Shown: piece after piece, positions 27,269 to 35,479 of the stretch
Layout: each line of letters begins with the position of its first letter
How positions within the stretch are numbered: position 1 is the first letter of the stretch
Source of the DNA: a virus
IMG/VR virus record: IMGVR_UViG_3300008448_011250
Coordinates: 1 to 64,000 of that record
Reading direction: 5' to 3' (one strand)
DNA length: 64,000 nt
Notes under the pieces: generated by a model
What the model was told of the DNA's origin: nothing
The model's database searches: none
The model's input: only the letters and a program-made list of their open reading frames with translations
Translations under genes and position numbers: made by a program

Positions 27269-28591
27269 ATGATAGTGGATTGTATAGAAGATGCCCAAAG
27301 TACATTACAAGCAGTTTTAAATCGACGTGCATTGTTAGTACCAATATTTTCTAGCCCTACCCATCATGTTACGCAAAATCCGTTATGTGCTATATACATT
27401 TATACGGAAGATGATGTAGAACGACTAATACCGATACGACATACTGAACAGATAAGGGGCTTTTCAGAACTTGTCCCGGAGTTCTTAGCATTAGAGAATA
27501 TCTTTGTTCATGACAAGAAGCAGTGGTTACAAACGGGAGGTAATGGTGCTGTATGGGATGTTAAAACATTGTGGTGGTATACATACGGTGAAGCATATGA
27601 TGAAAGTCATTATCCAACCACAGCACACAATTTTTATTGGAGACGTCACGCTGCAATGCCACAAGTAAATGCAATTGTTCCTTTACAGCAACATTTAGCA
27701 ATGTGTCAAAAGATACGACACTATGCCTGGCCAATGTGTGTTAATGCAGAACGATCAGAATCCTATTTGCAATTTAATGCAACATATCCAGAAGTATTTG
27801 CAACGTTGGAATCTGCAGGATTAGCAGTTAATGAAACATTTCGAATGCCAGAATTGATACATAAAGGACAAGTATATTCACAATACAATTATCACACCAC
27901 AACGGGTCGTCCTAGCAATGCATTTCGAGGATTCAATTTTGCGGCAATGAATAAAGAAGATGGAACCAGAGCAGCATTTTGCAGTCGCTTCGATAATGGT
28001 GCACTAGTAGAAATGGACTTTGATTCATATCACGTTAGATTGATTGCTCGATTAGTAGGATATGCATTGCCCGCATCATCGATTCATGATTACTTAGGAC
28101 GATTTTATTTTGACACTGCAGAATTAACAGATACTCAACGTGAAGAAAGCAAAGCAATAACATTTCGTTTGCTATATGGAGGTATCGATCGAGAATTTTT
28201 AGCAATACCATTTTTTGAAAAAGTAAATGCATTTATATATGAGTTGTGGTCTAAATGGAAATCTAGAGGATACATTGAAACACCCGTACTTAAACGGCGA
28301 TTAACTGCAGACACATTAAAAAATATGACAGCAAACAAATTGTTTAACTACTTTTTGCAAGCTGTTGAAACGGAAGTATCCGTACAAAAGTTACGGCAAG
28401 TACAAAATGTATTAAACCCAATGAAAAGCAAAATGGTGTTATATACATATGACTCGGTACTTTTTGATATTGAATATACAGAAGCAAAAACATTATTACC
28501 AACTATTAAGAATATGTTAGAACAAGGAAACTTTCCGGTTAAAACAAAAGTTGGCGATATTTATGATAAAATGAAAACTATATCTCTATGA
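27269..28591 (+). CDS. Truncated family A DNA polymerase-like protein (PolA palm with degenerate exonuclease region)
   Basis: A 440-residue protein with the palm motifs of family A polymerases: TTTGRPSN near residue 213; motif A MDFDSYHVRLIA with D250; motif B R291-x3-K295-x3-F299-x3-Y303-G304 with spacing identical to E. coli Pol I R754/K758/F762/Y766; motif C TYDSVLFD with D395 (Pol I has HDE). Both metal-binding aspartates and the dNTP-binding Arg/Lys are kept. Residues 1-170 resemble a 3'-5' exonuclease domain (LIPIRH, VHDKKQWL, WDVKTLWWYTYG), but the first D-x-E is gone, so proofreading is probably lost. The phage also has a full family B polymerase, so this is a second polymerase, unexpectedly placed after baseplate genes. 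Confidence 0.8.
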   Translation: MIVDCIEDAQSTLQAVLNRRALLVPIFSSPTHHVTQNPLCAIYIYTEDDVERLIPIRHTEQIRGFSELVPEFLALENIFVHDKKQWLQTGGNGAVWDVKTLWWYTYGEAYDESHYPTTAHNFYWRRHAAMPQVNAIVPLQQHLAMCQKIRHYAWPMCVNAERSESYLQFNATYPEVFATLESAGLAVNETFRMPELIHKGQVYSQYNYHTTTGRPSNAFRGFNFAAMNKEDGTRAAFCSRFDNGALVEMDFDSYHVRLIARLVGYALPASSIHDYLGRFYFDTAELTDTQREESKAITFRLLYGGIDREFLAIPFFEKVNAFIYELWSKWKSRGYIETPVLKRRLTADTLKNMTANKLFNYFLQAVETEVSVQKLRQVQNVLNPMKSKMVLYTYDSVLFDIEYTEAKTLLPTIKNMLEQGNFPVKTKVGDIYDKMKTISL

Positions 28592-29844
28592 CCATAGATT
28601 CAATTTTAACAGAATGGAGTTACAGATTACCAAAAGGTTATCCTACTCGTTCTAAAGATTATGAATTGTTATATCATGTTATTCTAGAAATGACTGAATT
28701 AACACCGTTAGAAGCTCGTGCCGTAGTTAATCGTGCACAAGGCGTAATAACAGAACAAGTAGAATTTTCACAATTAAATTTATCTGATGATTTAACTCAA
28801 CAGATACAAGATCGATATGAAGATTTATCTCCGCAAGAAAAACTAGAATTTGAAAAAAATTATCGACAACATACCGTTGATTCTTTTATGTCAAGCGGAT
28901 ACAAATCATTTACTAAATTTTATGATATTTTACCAACCGGCAAATCTGCAGCAGGTATGGGTAAAGGTGAAATTGAAATTTTATTAGCAGTAAAAGATTC
29001 ACAACCTGGAGGAACGGCATCTCATGATATTATTATGCCCGGTGGAGAATGGGAAGTTAAAGAAATCGGTAAATTACCCAGACCTACCAAATCTGGAGAA
29101 ATGGGTAAAGCACCAGAAGGAAAAACATTTCGTCCTGCAAAATCAGGAATGCCAGTTGACGGTGACTTATTAACGCAGACAGTAAACTTTTTTAATGATA
29201 TCATAAAGCCATTAGCTGAAATGGGTGATTCATTTGAAGAATTAAAAGATCTAGTAGATCCGCATTCTTGGAAACAATTAAATGATTTGATTCAAGTATT
29301 AGAAAAAGTATTTGTTCCATTAATGGATAATGTAGCTAGTACAGAAATAAGTTACAAAAGCGGTTGGGCTCAAATGTATCGGGGTTGGCAATTAATCCAT
29401 GAAATTTTATGGAAATCTGAATTAGATGCAGATATACGAGATACTAGATTAACAATCAAAACTGGAAGTCAAACATTATCATATTGGATAACAGCAGAAG
29501 ATTTTGAAAAGATACAACAAGGTTCCGGCGAGCAAAATGAAGTTTCTATTAAAATAGGACAACAAATTAGCAACGAAACAAATAATGCAGCAATTTGGTT
29601 TAATAAATTAAAACATAATGATTTAGTTCGTAATCCAAATTACATGATACAATTATTGAATACTACAAAAAATAAATTCTTTGAAGGAATTTTAGGACTG
29701 ATTGCATACGATGTTAATAATCCAGGAATTCCGATTGTAACGGACGCAACGGATTGGGCTATTATAGGATTATCTCAAGGAATGTGGGTATTTGGATTGA
29801 AAGCAGTATACCCTAAATATGAATTTATACAACAACAATCGTAA
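28588..29844 (+). CDS. Protein with EWSYR N-terminus and PD-(D/E)XK-like motif
   Basis: A 418-residue protein. The first 25 residues (ILTEWSYRLPKGYP) match an N-terminal motif I associate with uncharacterised T4-like phage proteins. Residues 125-158 read GKGE (E128), D147 and then E156-V-K158. Helix Glu, Asp and E-x-K at this spacing resemble a PD-(D/E)XK nuclease site. The rest is helical and acidic with no other known domain. ATGA overlap with the PolA-like gene upstream shows coupled translation, so the two proteins may act together. An alternative is a virion protein that only resembles a nuclease. Confidence 0.6.
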   Translation: MTIDSILTEWSYRLPKGYPTRSKDYELLYHVILEMTELTPLEARAVVNRAQGVITEQVEFSQLNLSDDLTQQIQDRYEDLSPQEKLEFEKNYRQHTVDSFMSSGYKSFTKFYDILPTGKSAAGMGKGEIEILLAVKDSQPGGTASHDIIMPGGEWEVKEIGKLPRPTKSGEMGKAPEGKTFRPAKSGMPVDGDLLTQTVNFFNDIIKPLAEMGDSFEELKDLVDPHSWKQLNDLIQVLEKVFVPLMDNVASTEISYKSGWAQMYRGWQLIHEILWKSELDADIRDTRLTIKTGSQTLSYWITAEDFEKIQQGSGEQNEVSIKIGQQISNETNNAAIWFNKLKHNDLVRNPNYMIQLLNTTKNKFFEGILGLIAYDVNNPGIPIVTDATDWAIIGLSQGMWVFGLKAVYPKYEFIQQQS

Positions 29845-29856
29845 GGATGAGGACGA

Positions 29857-30243
29857 GTGAAAACACAATTACTTTGCACATTTGCACATAGATCGGATTT
29901 AAACATAATAACCGAATACATACAACAAAGCTACACGATACCAGAAAGACGAATCTTTGTATTTTCAAATGCAGAAGCTACAGACAATTTGTATTGCACA
30001 TACAATGCAGATGCTGGAACACAAAGAGGACAAAATACTATAAGCATACATCGAAAAAAAGAAACAAACACATTGTATACAGTAAATGCTTTGAATGAGA
30101 TAATTCGAATTGTAAACAACGGAGTGTTAGACAAAACTTACCAATTGGATTGGACGATGTATGAAAATTCTTTTATCCTTACTGATGAAGGAGGCTATCG
30201 CATAATTCCACTTGTTTTCTTTAAGAAAATTACCTGGAAGTAA
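29857..30243 (+). CDS. Conserved T4-like phage protein of unknown function
   Basis: A 128-residue protein starting with GTG, preceded by a purine-rich ribosome site. It has alpha/beta character: IITEYIQQSYTI, RRIFVFSNAEATDNLYCTYN, then ISIHRKKETNTLYTVNALNEIIRIVNNGVLD and a Tyr/Trp-rich end. The HRKKxxNTLYTxNALNExIR phrase looks like a conserved core of a small protein family in T4-like phages; its function is not known to me. It sits between the nuclease-like gene and a tagged internal-protein candidate. Confidence 0.65.
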   Translation: MKTQLLCTFAHRSDLNIITEYIQQSYTIPERRIFVFSNAEATDNLYCTYNADAGTQRGQNTISIHRKKETNTLYTVNALNEIIRIVNNGVLDKTYQLDWTMYENSFILTDEGGYRIIPLVFFKKITWK

Positions 30244-30255
30244 TATTTATATATA
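30242..30255 (+). promoter_or_regulatory. Putative late promoter element before tagged protein gene
   Basis: TATTTATAT (30244-30252) lies 12 bases before the ATG at 30265 and includes an AGGAAC ribosome site just after it. The other gene with the same N-terminal tag (50550) also has a member of this element class, linking both to late expression. Confidence 0.6.
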
Positions 30256-30264
30256 GGAACAGTC

Positions 30265-30891
30265 ATGAAAAAATTAGAAAATATACTTGCAGAAAATATG
30301 CGCCGATTTGGTACCAAGAATCTAAATGAACAAGAAGAACAAGACTTTCTTAATGTATATCTAGAAGATTTTAAAAAACAAGGTTGGACATTGGAGTCTG
30401 GAGTTGCAAAAGGTGTTGGAGGTATGACTGACGGACGGAGTACAAATACATTAACAAAAAATGATATGCAAATTATTTTTACCAGCAATGCACTAACAGG
30501 GATTAAAGTTTCTGTTAAAATATTTCCATCTGATATGGGTAGTGATAATTTGCAAAATAAAGATTTAGCAAATGCATTTAAGGCATATAATCATAAGACT
30601 CCTCCGGATATAATAAAACTTCCTCGACCACACGAATCTGGAGAATTCAAATTTTGGTATGCGACAGTAAATTATTCAACTGTTGGCAAAACAAAAGAAT
30701 CTACGCCATTTTACAAATATTATGCTGATATCATTAAACTTTCTCAAATTAGTGATAAATTTTCAGCAGTTAATAACATGAATGTAAAAGATCAATTAAA
30801 AACTGCCGGCAGCGCATTAAAAACAGGTTTTGGCCAATTGGCAGGAAAAGCAAAAGCTGCAATTGCCAAAACAAATGCAACGCCAGAATAA
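30265..30891 (+). CDS. Putative internal head protein with capsid-targeting tag, copy A
   Basis: A 208-residue protein. Residues 8-22 (LAENMRRFGTKNLNE) are almost identical to the N-terminus of the protein at 50550, though the two proteins are otherwise unrelated. The tag ends in L-N-E, a T4 prohead-protease type cleavage tripeptide, and also contains L-A-E. T4 internal proteins carry just such an N-terminal targeting peptide that is cut off inside the prohead. The C-terminus is Lys/Ala-rich (ALKTGFGQLAGKAKAAIAK), suited to DNA contact. No enzymatic domain is recognised in the middle. Packaging into the head is inferred. Confidence 0.65.
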   Translation: MKKLENILAENMRRFGTKNLNEQEEQDFLNVYLEDFKKQGWTLESGVAKGVGGMTDGRSTNTLTKNDMQIIFTSNALTGIKVSVKIFPSDMGSDNLQNKDLANAFKAYNHKTPPDIIKLPRPHESGEFKFWYATVNYSTVGKTKESTPFYKYYADIIKLSQISDKFSAVNNMNVKDQLKTAGSALKTGFGQLAGKAKAAIAKTNATPE

Positions 30892-30921
30892 TAATTTATT
30901 CAAAAAAATTAACAATTAACT

Positions 30922-30954
30922 TTGATTTATCCCATTAATTATCTATATTATAAT
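30922..30954 (+). promoter_or_regulatory. Possible promoter for the replication block
   Basis: The roughly 100-base AT-rich gap before the SSB gene contains TTGATT (30922-30927) and TATAAT (30949-30954). The 21-base spacing is longer than the usual 17, so the -35 is doubtful, but the -10 is a perfect match. A 41-base leader with AAAGGAAG ribosome site follows. It lies at the change from virion genes to replication genes. Confidence 0.4.
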
Positions 30955-30995
30955 TAATATTTTATTTTATTAACCAATTAACAAAAGGAAGACTT

Positions 30996-31775
30996 ATGGC
31001 ACTTAACTTAGATGCAATTAAGGCAAAACTTAATCAGTTAAACAAAGCTGATGACAAAAAACAAAATTTGTGGAAGCCCGAAGCTGGCAAAACAAGAATT
31101 CGAATTGTACCTTACGTACACAGAAAAGACAATCCATTTCTAGAATTGTATTTCCATTACGACATTGGTAAAAGATCAATGTTATCACCAATCACATTTG
31201 GTAATGCAGATCCAATCGTTGAATTTGCAGAAAAGCTAAAAAAGACTGGCGATAAAGATGAATGGCTAATGGGCCGTAAAATTGAGCCGAAAATGAGAAC
31301 TTATGTTCCTGTAATCATTCGCGGTAAAGAATCTGAAGGAGTTAAATTTTGGGGATTTGGAAAACAAATCTATACAGAATTGTTATCAATCATTTCAGAT
31401 CCAGATTATGGTGACATTACAGATTTGATGAATGGACGCGATATTGATGTTGAATTCACACCAGCAGAAGGCGGAGCATATCCTAAGACAGCAATTCGAG
31501 TTAAGCCTAATACACAGGCAGCAACTGAAGACAAAGAAATTGCTCAAAAAATTATGAATCAACCGCAAATTACCGATTTATTTCCAGAACCAACTTATGA
31601 CGAACTAGAAAAAGCATTAGCTGAATGGATGAATCCAGAAAATGCAGATTCAGATGTTGAAGAATCAGATGAAGAAGAAGAAACAGTAGCAACAGCTCCT
31701 GCAAAAGCAGCAAAGCCAGCAGCAACTAAACAAACAGATGTAGCATCTGCATTTGATGATCTATTCAATTCTTAA
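30996..31775 (+). CDS. 32: Single-stranded DNA-binding protein, gp32-like
   Basis: A 259-residue protein (T4 gp32 is 301 aa). The N-terminus (KAKLNQLN..., LWKPEAGKTRIRIVPY) is the gp32 start pattern, followed by an OB-fold with FHYDIGKRSMLSP, MRTYVPVIIRG and VKFWGFGKQIY. The usual zinc-binding Cys/His cluster of T4 gp32 is not evident. The C-terminus is a very acidic tail (SDVEESDEEEE) and short end FDDLFNS, as used by SSBs to bind replication partners. It heads the replication block with UvsX, exonuclease and helicase. Confidence 0.85.
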   Translation: MALNLDAIKAKLNQLNKADDKKQNLWKPEAGKTRIRIVPYVHRKDNPFLELYFHYDIGKRSMLSPITFGNADPIVEFAEKLKKTGDKDEWLMGRKIEPKMRTYVPVIIRGKESEGVKFWGFGKQIYTELLSIISDPDYGDITDLMNGRDIDVEFTPAEGGAYPKTAIRVKPNTQAATEDKEIAQKIMNQPQITDLFPEPTYDELEKALAEWMNPENADSDVEESDEEEETVATAPAKAAKPAATKQTDVASAFDDLFNS

Positions 31776-31788
31776 GAAGGAGTTATAA

Positions 31789-32949
31789 ATGGCAAAAAGT
31801 AAAAGTAAACTGGAAATCGAGGACAGCTTAGCAAACACCCTTGCAGAATCAATCAACAAACAATTCAAAGGGCAATCGTTAAAAACTGCTTTCTTTTTAG
31901 CCGGCGATGATGATTCTCCTAGCAATGTTAAAGAATGGATTTCATCTGGTTGTGATTCTTTAGATTTAGCAATATCTAATAGACCACACGGAGGTTTTCC
32001 GGTAGGAAGAATAACTGAGATAACTGGATTGGAAGCATCGGGTAAATCTTTATTAGCATCACATACCTTAGCAGAAACACAAAAGAAAGGTGGCTTAGCT
32101 GTTTATATTGATACAGAAGCTGCAACTAGTAGTGAGTTTTTAACGGCTATTGGGGTTGATTTAAAAACCATGTTGTATGTCCCATTAGAGACAGTTGAGG
32201 AAATATTCGAAACAATTGAAACTATAGTTGAACAAGTCCGAAAGTCAGACAAAGATCGTTTAGTTACAATCATTGTTGACTCAATAATGGGTGCTTCAAC
32301 TAAAATTGAAATGTCTGCCGAATATGACAAAGATGGTTATGCAACATCAAAATCAATCATTTTATCAAAGGCAATGCGTAAAGTTACCAATTGGATTGCA
32401 CGAGAAAGAATTTGTCTCATATTTACCAATCAGTTACGTACCAAAATGGGAGTGTCTTTTGGCGACCAATGGACAACTGCAGGTGGTAAGGCAATTCCAT
32501 TCCACGCATCAGTTAGACTTCGTTTGAAAAATACAGGTATGATCAAAGCTAAAATAAATGGCGTTGAACAAGTTGTAGGAAGTAAAACAGAAGTACAAGT
32601 TGTTAAGAATCGTATGGGTCCACCACACCGCAAAGTTAATTACGAAATCTATTATGATAGCGGAATTGACAATTACGGTGGTTGGTTAGAAACTATGAAA
32701 AAGTTTGATTTAGTTAAACAATCTGGAGCACATTATACATTGGAAGATGTTGATATTATAACAGGCGAAAGTTTTGGCGAAATCAAATTTCAATCAAAGA
32801 ATTTTATTGATAAGGTAATTGCATTACCAGAAGTAAAAGAACGGTTATATCAAAGAATTTGCGATGCATATATCTTCAAATACCAAGCAGGTATCGATGG
32901 CGGAATTGATGATGTAATAATCACTGATGAAGTTTATGATGAAGAATAA
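31789..32949 (+). CDS. uvsX: RecA-like recombinase UvsX
   Basis: A 386-residue strand-exchange protein. The P-loop GLEASGKS is at residues 80-87 (preceded by FPVGRITEITG), VYIDTEAA follows, then the Walker B strand TIIVDSI and the FTNQLRTKMGVSFGDQWTTAGGKAIPFHASVRLRL segment typical of RecA/UvsX loops. Length is near T4 UvsX (391 aa). It is expected to drive recombination-dependent replication with gp32 upstream. Its last 23 bases overlap the start of the exonuclease gene. Confidence 0.93.
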   Translation: MAKSKSKLEIEDSLANTLAESINKQFKGQSLKTAFFLAGDDDSPSNVKEWISSGCDSLDLAISNRPHGGFPVGRITEITGLEASGKSLLASHTLAETQKKGGLAVYIDTEAATSSEFLTAIGVDLKTMLYVPLETVEEIFETIETIVEQVRKSDKDRLVTIIVDSIMGASTKIEMSAEYDKDGYATSKSIILSKAMRKVTNWIARERICLIFTNQLRTKMGVSFGDQWTTAGGKAIPFHASVRLRLKNTGMIKAKINGVEQVVGSKTEVQVVKNRMGPPHRKVNYEIYYDSGIDNYGGWLETMKKFDLVKQSGAHYTLEDVDIITGESFGEIKFQSKNFIDKVIALPEVKERLYQRICDAYIFKYQAGIDGGIDDVIITDEVYDEE

Positions 32950-33994
32950 GTATCAAGAATTATTCAAACAGTTACAACAAGAAAAAGGTTCAAATCCGTC
33001 TGCTCCAAATGATCATATCATGGTGGTGGACGGGTTGAACACCTTTATTCGAAGTTTTGGTGCAACGCCTGCTTATAATGAAGATGGCGACCATATTGGT
33101 GGTATTACTGGTTTTTTGTATTCAATAGGCAAAATTGTTAGAGATTTCAAACCAAGCAGATTAGTAATTGTATTTGATGGAAAAGGTGGAAATGCCCGCC
33201 GCAGAAAGATTTATGGAGATTACAAAGGTAATCGAGCTAATAAAACTAAATTGCGACGTCATGATCATCATGATTCTTCAATTGAAGATGAACAAGAATC
33301 AATGCGACATCAATTTAGCAGATTAGTTTCTTATTTGGATAATTTGCCTGTTACGTTCATAGCTATGGATGGAATTGAAGCAGATGATGCAATTGCATAT
33401 ATTGCTCAAATGTATGAAACGGAATGCAAAAAAATAACCATAGTATCCACAGATAGAGACTTTTATCAGTTAGTAGACGAACGAATTCAAGTTTGGTCTC
33501 CTATCAAAAAGAAAATGTATGACATACAAGCAGTGCACGATGAATTTGGAGTGCACCCTGCAAACATGGTTATTTATCGTACATTTACAGGCGATGCTTC
33601 AGACAACATTCCTGGGGTAAATGGAATAGGACCTAAAACTGTTTTAAAATTGATTCCAGAATTAGCAGATGCTGCCGAGTTTACAGTTGATGCATTATTT
33701 CAAAAAAGCAAAGACGCTTTAAAAGAATCTAAATCATATCAAAAGATATTGGATAATTCCAGCATCATTGAACAAAATTATCAACTCATGAATATCAAAT
33801 TGTTAGACATACCTGCACAAACAGCTAGCAAGATACGAGGCATCATGGAACAACCTATTAGCGAATTAAATCGTGCAGAGTTTCAACGTCTTTTCTATGA
33901 AGATAAGATGTGGGCAATTATGAAGAATTTACCAGAATGGTTAAACAATACTTGGTTATCTTTAAATGCTTTCGCAAAACAAACACAAAAATAA
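32927..33994 (+). CDS. 5'-3' exonuclease / RNase H (FEN family)
   Basis: A 355-residue nuclease of the T4 RNase H/FEN-1 family that removes RNA primers and flaps. Key acidic clusters are present: MVVDGLN (D35), VIVFDGKGGNARR, GIEADDAIAYIA, STDRDFYQL, and the helix-hairpin-helix GDASDNIPGVNGIGPKTVL. The start at 32927 overlaps uvsX; in-frame ATGs at 32936 and 32939 are equally possible because nothing conserved precedes residue 28. It fits the T4 set gp32-UvsX-RNase H-helicase. Confidence 0.88.
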   Translation: MKFMMKNKYQELFKQLQQEKGSNPSAPNDHIMVVDGLNTFIRSFGATPAYNEDGDHIGGITGFLYSIGKIVRDFKPSRLVIVFDGKGGNARRRKIYGDYKGNRANKTKLRRHDHHDSSIEDEQESMRHQFSRLVSYLDNLPVTFIAMDGIEADDAIAYIAQMYETECKKITIVSTDRDFYQLVDERIQVWSPIKKKMYDIQAVHDEFGVHPANMVIYRTFTGDASDNIPGVNGIGPKTVLKLIPELADAAEFTVDALFQKSKDALKESKSYQKILDNSSIIEQNYQLMNIKLLDIPAQTASKIRGIMEQPISELNRAEFQRLFYEDKMWAIMKNLPEWLNNTWLSLNAFAKQTQK

Positions 33995-33995
33995 T

Positions 33996-34023
33996 TTGAA
34001 TTTAACATTGTTTTTATTATAAT
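33996..34023 (+). promoter_or_regulatory. Near-consensus promoter immediately before helicase gene
   Basis: TTGAAT (33996-34001), 16 bases, then TATAAT (34018-34023). The -10 ends only 6 bases before the ATG at 34030, so the transcript would begin at or next to the start codon (leaderless). There is no ribosome site before this ATG. Confidence 0.6.
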
Positions 34024-34029
34024 GGTTAT

Positions 34030-35385
34030 ATGACAGATAAATTATCGGAATACGGTTATGGATTTCAAATAAAAACTATTGCAGCATTATTTACGGATAG
34101 GTCGTTTTTGCAACAAATTGCAGATATATTACGTCCTGATTATTTTGAATCAGATGCAAATAGTTGGTTATTAGAAGTAACATTACAACATTTTCAAGAA
34201 TACAAAACACCACCGTCAAAAGATGTGCTTAAAGTAAAAATTACAGAAATTGAAAATGATATATTAAAAACTGCAGTATTAGAACAACTTAAAGAAGTTT
34301 TCCGATACATGGAGTCAGACGATTTGTCTTTTGTAAAAGATGAGATTCTTCGTTTTTGTAAGAATCAAGAAATTAAGCGTGCCATTATGGATTCAGTTGG
34401 TTTACTCAAAATGGGTAACTATGATGAAATAAAAACCAAAATTGACGGAGCAATGAAAGCTGGAGCTGATACCAATATTGGATTAGATTACAAAGCAAAT
34501 ATTTCAGCTCGATATGCAGAATCATCCCGACACACAATTACAACGGGTTGGGATGTTATTGATGACTTAATGGACGGAGGATTAGCACCGGGAGAATTAG
34601 GGGTAGTAATGGCTCCTGCAGGTATTGGTAAATCTTGGATGCTTATTAATATAGGTGCAAATGCAGTAAAAGCTGGCAAAATGGTAATACATTATACATT
34701 GGAGCTTAACGAAAACTACGTAGGGCAAAGGTATGACTCCGTTTTAACAGGTATCAATGCACAGACTCTTAAGAATCACCAAGACACTGTAGAAGAACGT
34801 ATGCGCACTCTATCCGGCAATTTGATAGTAAAATATTATCCAACCAAGTCAGTTAGCGTGTTAGGATTAAAGGCACATTTAGAAAAAACCATAATGATGG
34901 GACAGAAGCCAGATCTAGTAATAGTAGATTATGGTGACTTATTAAAAATTAATACAAAAAAGGATCGACATGAAGCACTTGAAGAACTATATGAAGAACT
35001 CCGGGGGATGGCTGGAGAATATGAAATACCTGTTTGGACTGCATCTCAAGCTGGCCGTTCGGCGTTGGAAGAAGATGTTATCGAAGCTGACAAAATAGCC
35101 GGAGCATACGGAAAAGTAATGGTTGCAGACTTTTTAATGTCGCTTTCTAGAAAAGTGGAAGATAAAATGTCAGGCACAGGTAGAGGACATGTTATTAAGA
35201 ATCGTTTCGGCCCAGATGGTATTACTTTGCCAAGTAAAATTAATACTAATAACGGACAATTTCAATTCTTCGAACCACAGACATCGCAGGGTAAACAAAC
35301 AACTCAAGTAATGAAAACAGGTGAGAACATGTTGAAGAAAAATTTAGCACAAAAGTTCAAAGATTTGGGCGGACAATTAGGATAA
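34030..35385 (+). CDS. 41: Replicative DNA helicase, gp41-like (DnaB family)
   Basis: A 451-residue helicase, near T4 gp41 (475 aa). Residues 1-150 form the helical N-terminal domain (KTIAALFTDRSFLQQIADILRPDYF at the start). The RecA-like motor follows: Walker A APAGIGKS (195-202), HYTLELNENYVGQRYDS, Walker B PDLVIVDYGDLL, TASQAGRS and a basic NRFGPDG segment. It unwinds the fork ahead of the polymerase. A near-consensus promoter sits almost on its start codon. No separate primase gene (gp61) is seen in this window. Confidence 0.9.
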   Translation: MTDKLSEYGYGFQIKTIAALFTDRSFLQQIADILRPDYFESDANSWLLEVTLQHFQEYKTPPSKDVLKVKITEIENDILKTAVLEQLKEVFRYMESDDLSFVKDEILRFCKNQEIKRAIMDSVGLLKMGNYDEIKTKIDGAMKAGADTNIGLDYKANISARYAESSRHTITTGWDVIDDLMDGGLAPGELGVVMAPAGIGKSWMLINIGANAVKAGKMVIHYTLELNENYVGQRYDSVLTGINAQTLKNHQDTVEERMRTLSGNLIVKYYPTKSVSVLGLKAHLEKTIMMGQKPDLVIVDYGDLLKINTKKDRHEALEELYEELRGMAGEYEIPVWTASQAGRSALEEDVIEADKIAGAYGKVMVADFLMSLSRKVEDKMSGTGRGHVIKNRFGPDGITLPSKINTNNGQFQFFEPQTSQGKQTTQVMKTGENMLKKNLAQKFKDLGGQLG

Positions 35386-35389
35386 AAAC

Positions 35390-35403
35390 ATATTTATATA
35401 AAA
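35390..35403 (+). promoter_or_regulatory. TATTTATAT element directly before a terminator
   Basis: TATTTATAT (35391-35399) lies 6 bases after the helicase stop and only about 7 bases before a terminator stem at 35406. If active it would make only a very short RNA, unlike other members of the class, which follow terminators. Confidence 0.4.
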
Positions 35404-35405
35404 TT

Positions 35406-35437
35406 AGGCACGGATGGAATACTCCGGCCTTTTTTTA
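35406..35437 (+). terminator. Rho-independent terminator after helicase gene
   Basis: Two stacked 4-bp stems, AGGC (35406-35409) with GCCT (35427-35430) and CGGA (35411-35414) with TCCG (35423-35426), are separated by one bulged A and closed by an 8-base loop. They are followed by a T-run to 35436. An ATG at 35414 inside this hairpin is not a credible gene start. Confidence 0.8.
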
Positions 35438-35479
35438 TCTAAAAAAATTAAGTTAACAAACATTCAAAGGATTTATGCA

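Noticed and set aside
35414-35479. N-terminal extension of the ribonucleotide reductase from ATG 35414
   Set aside because: This ATG lies within a terminator hairpin. The ATG at 35480 has an AAAGG ribosome site and starts the conserved sequence.
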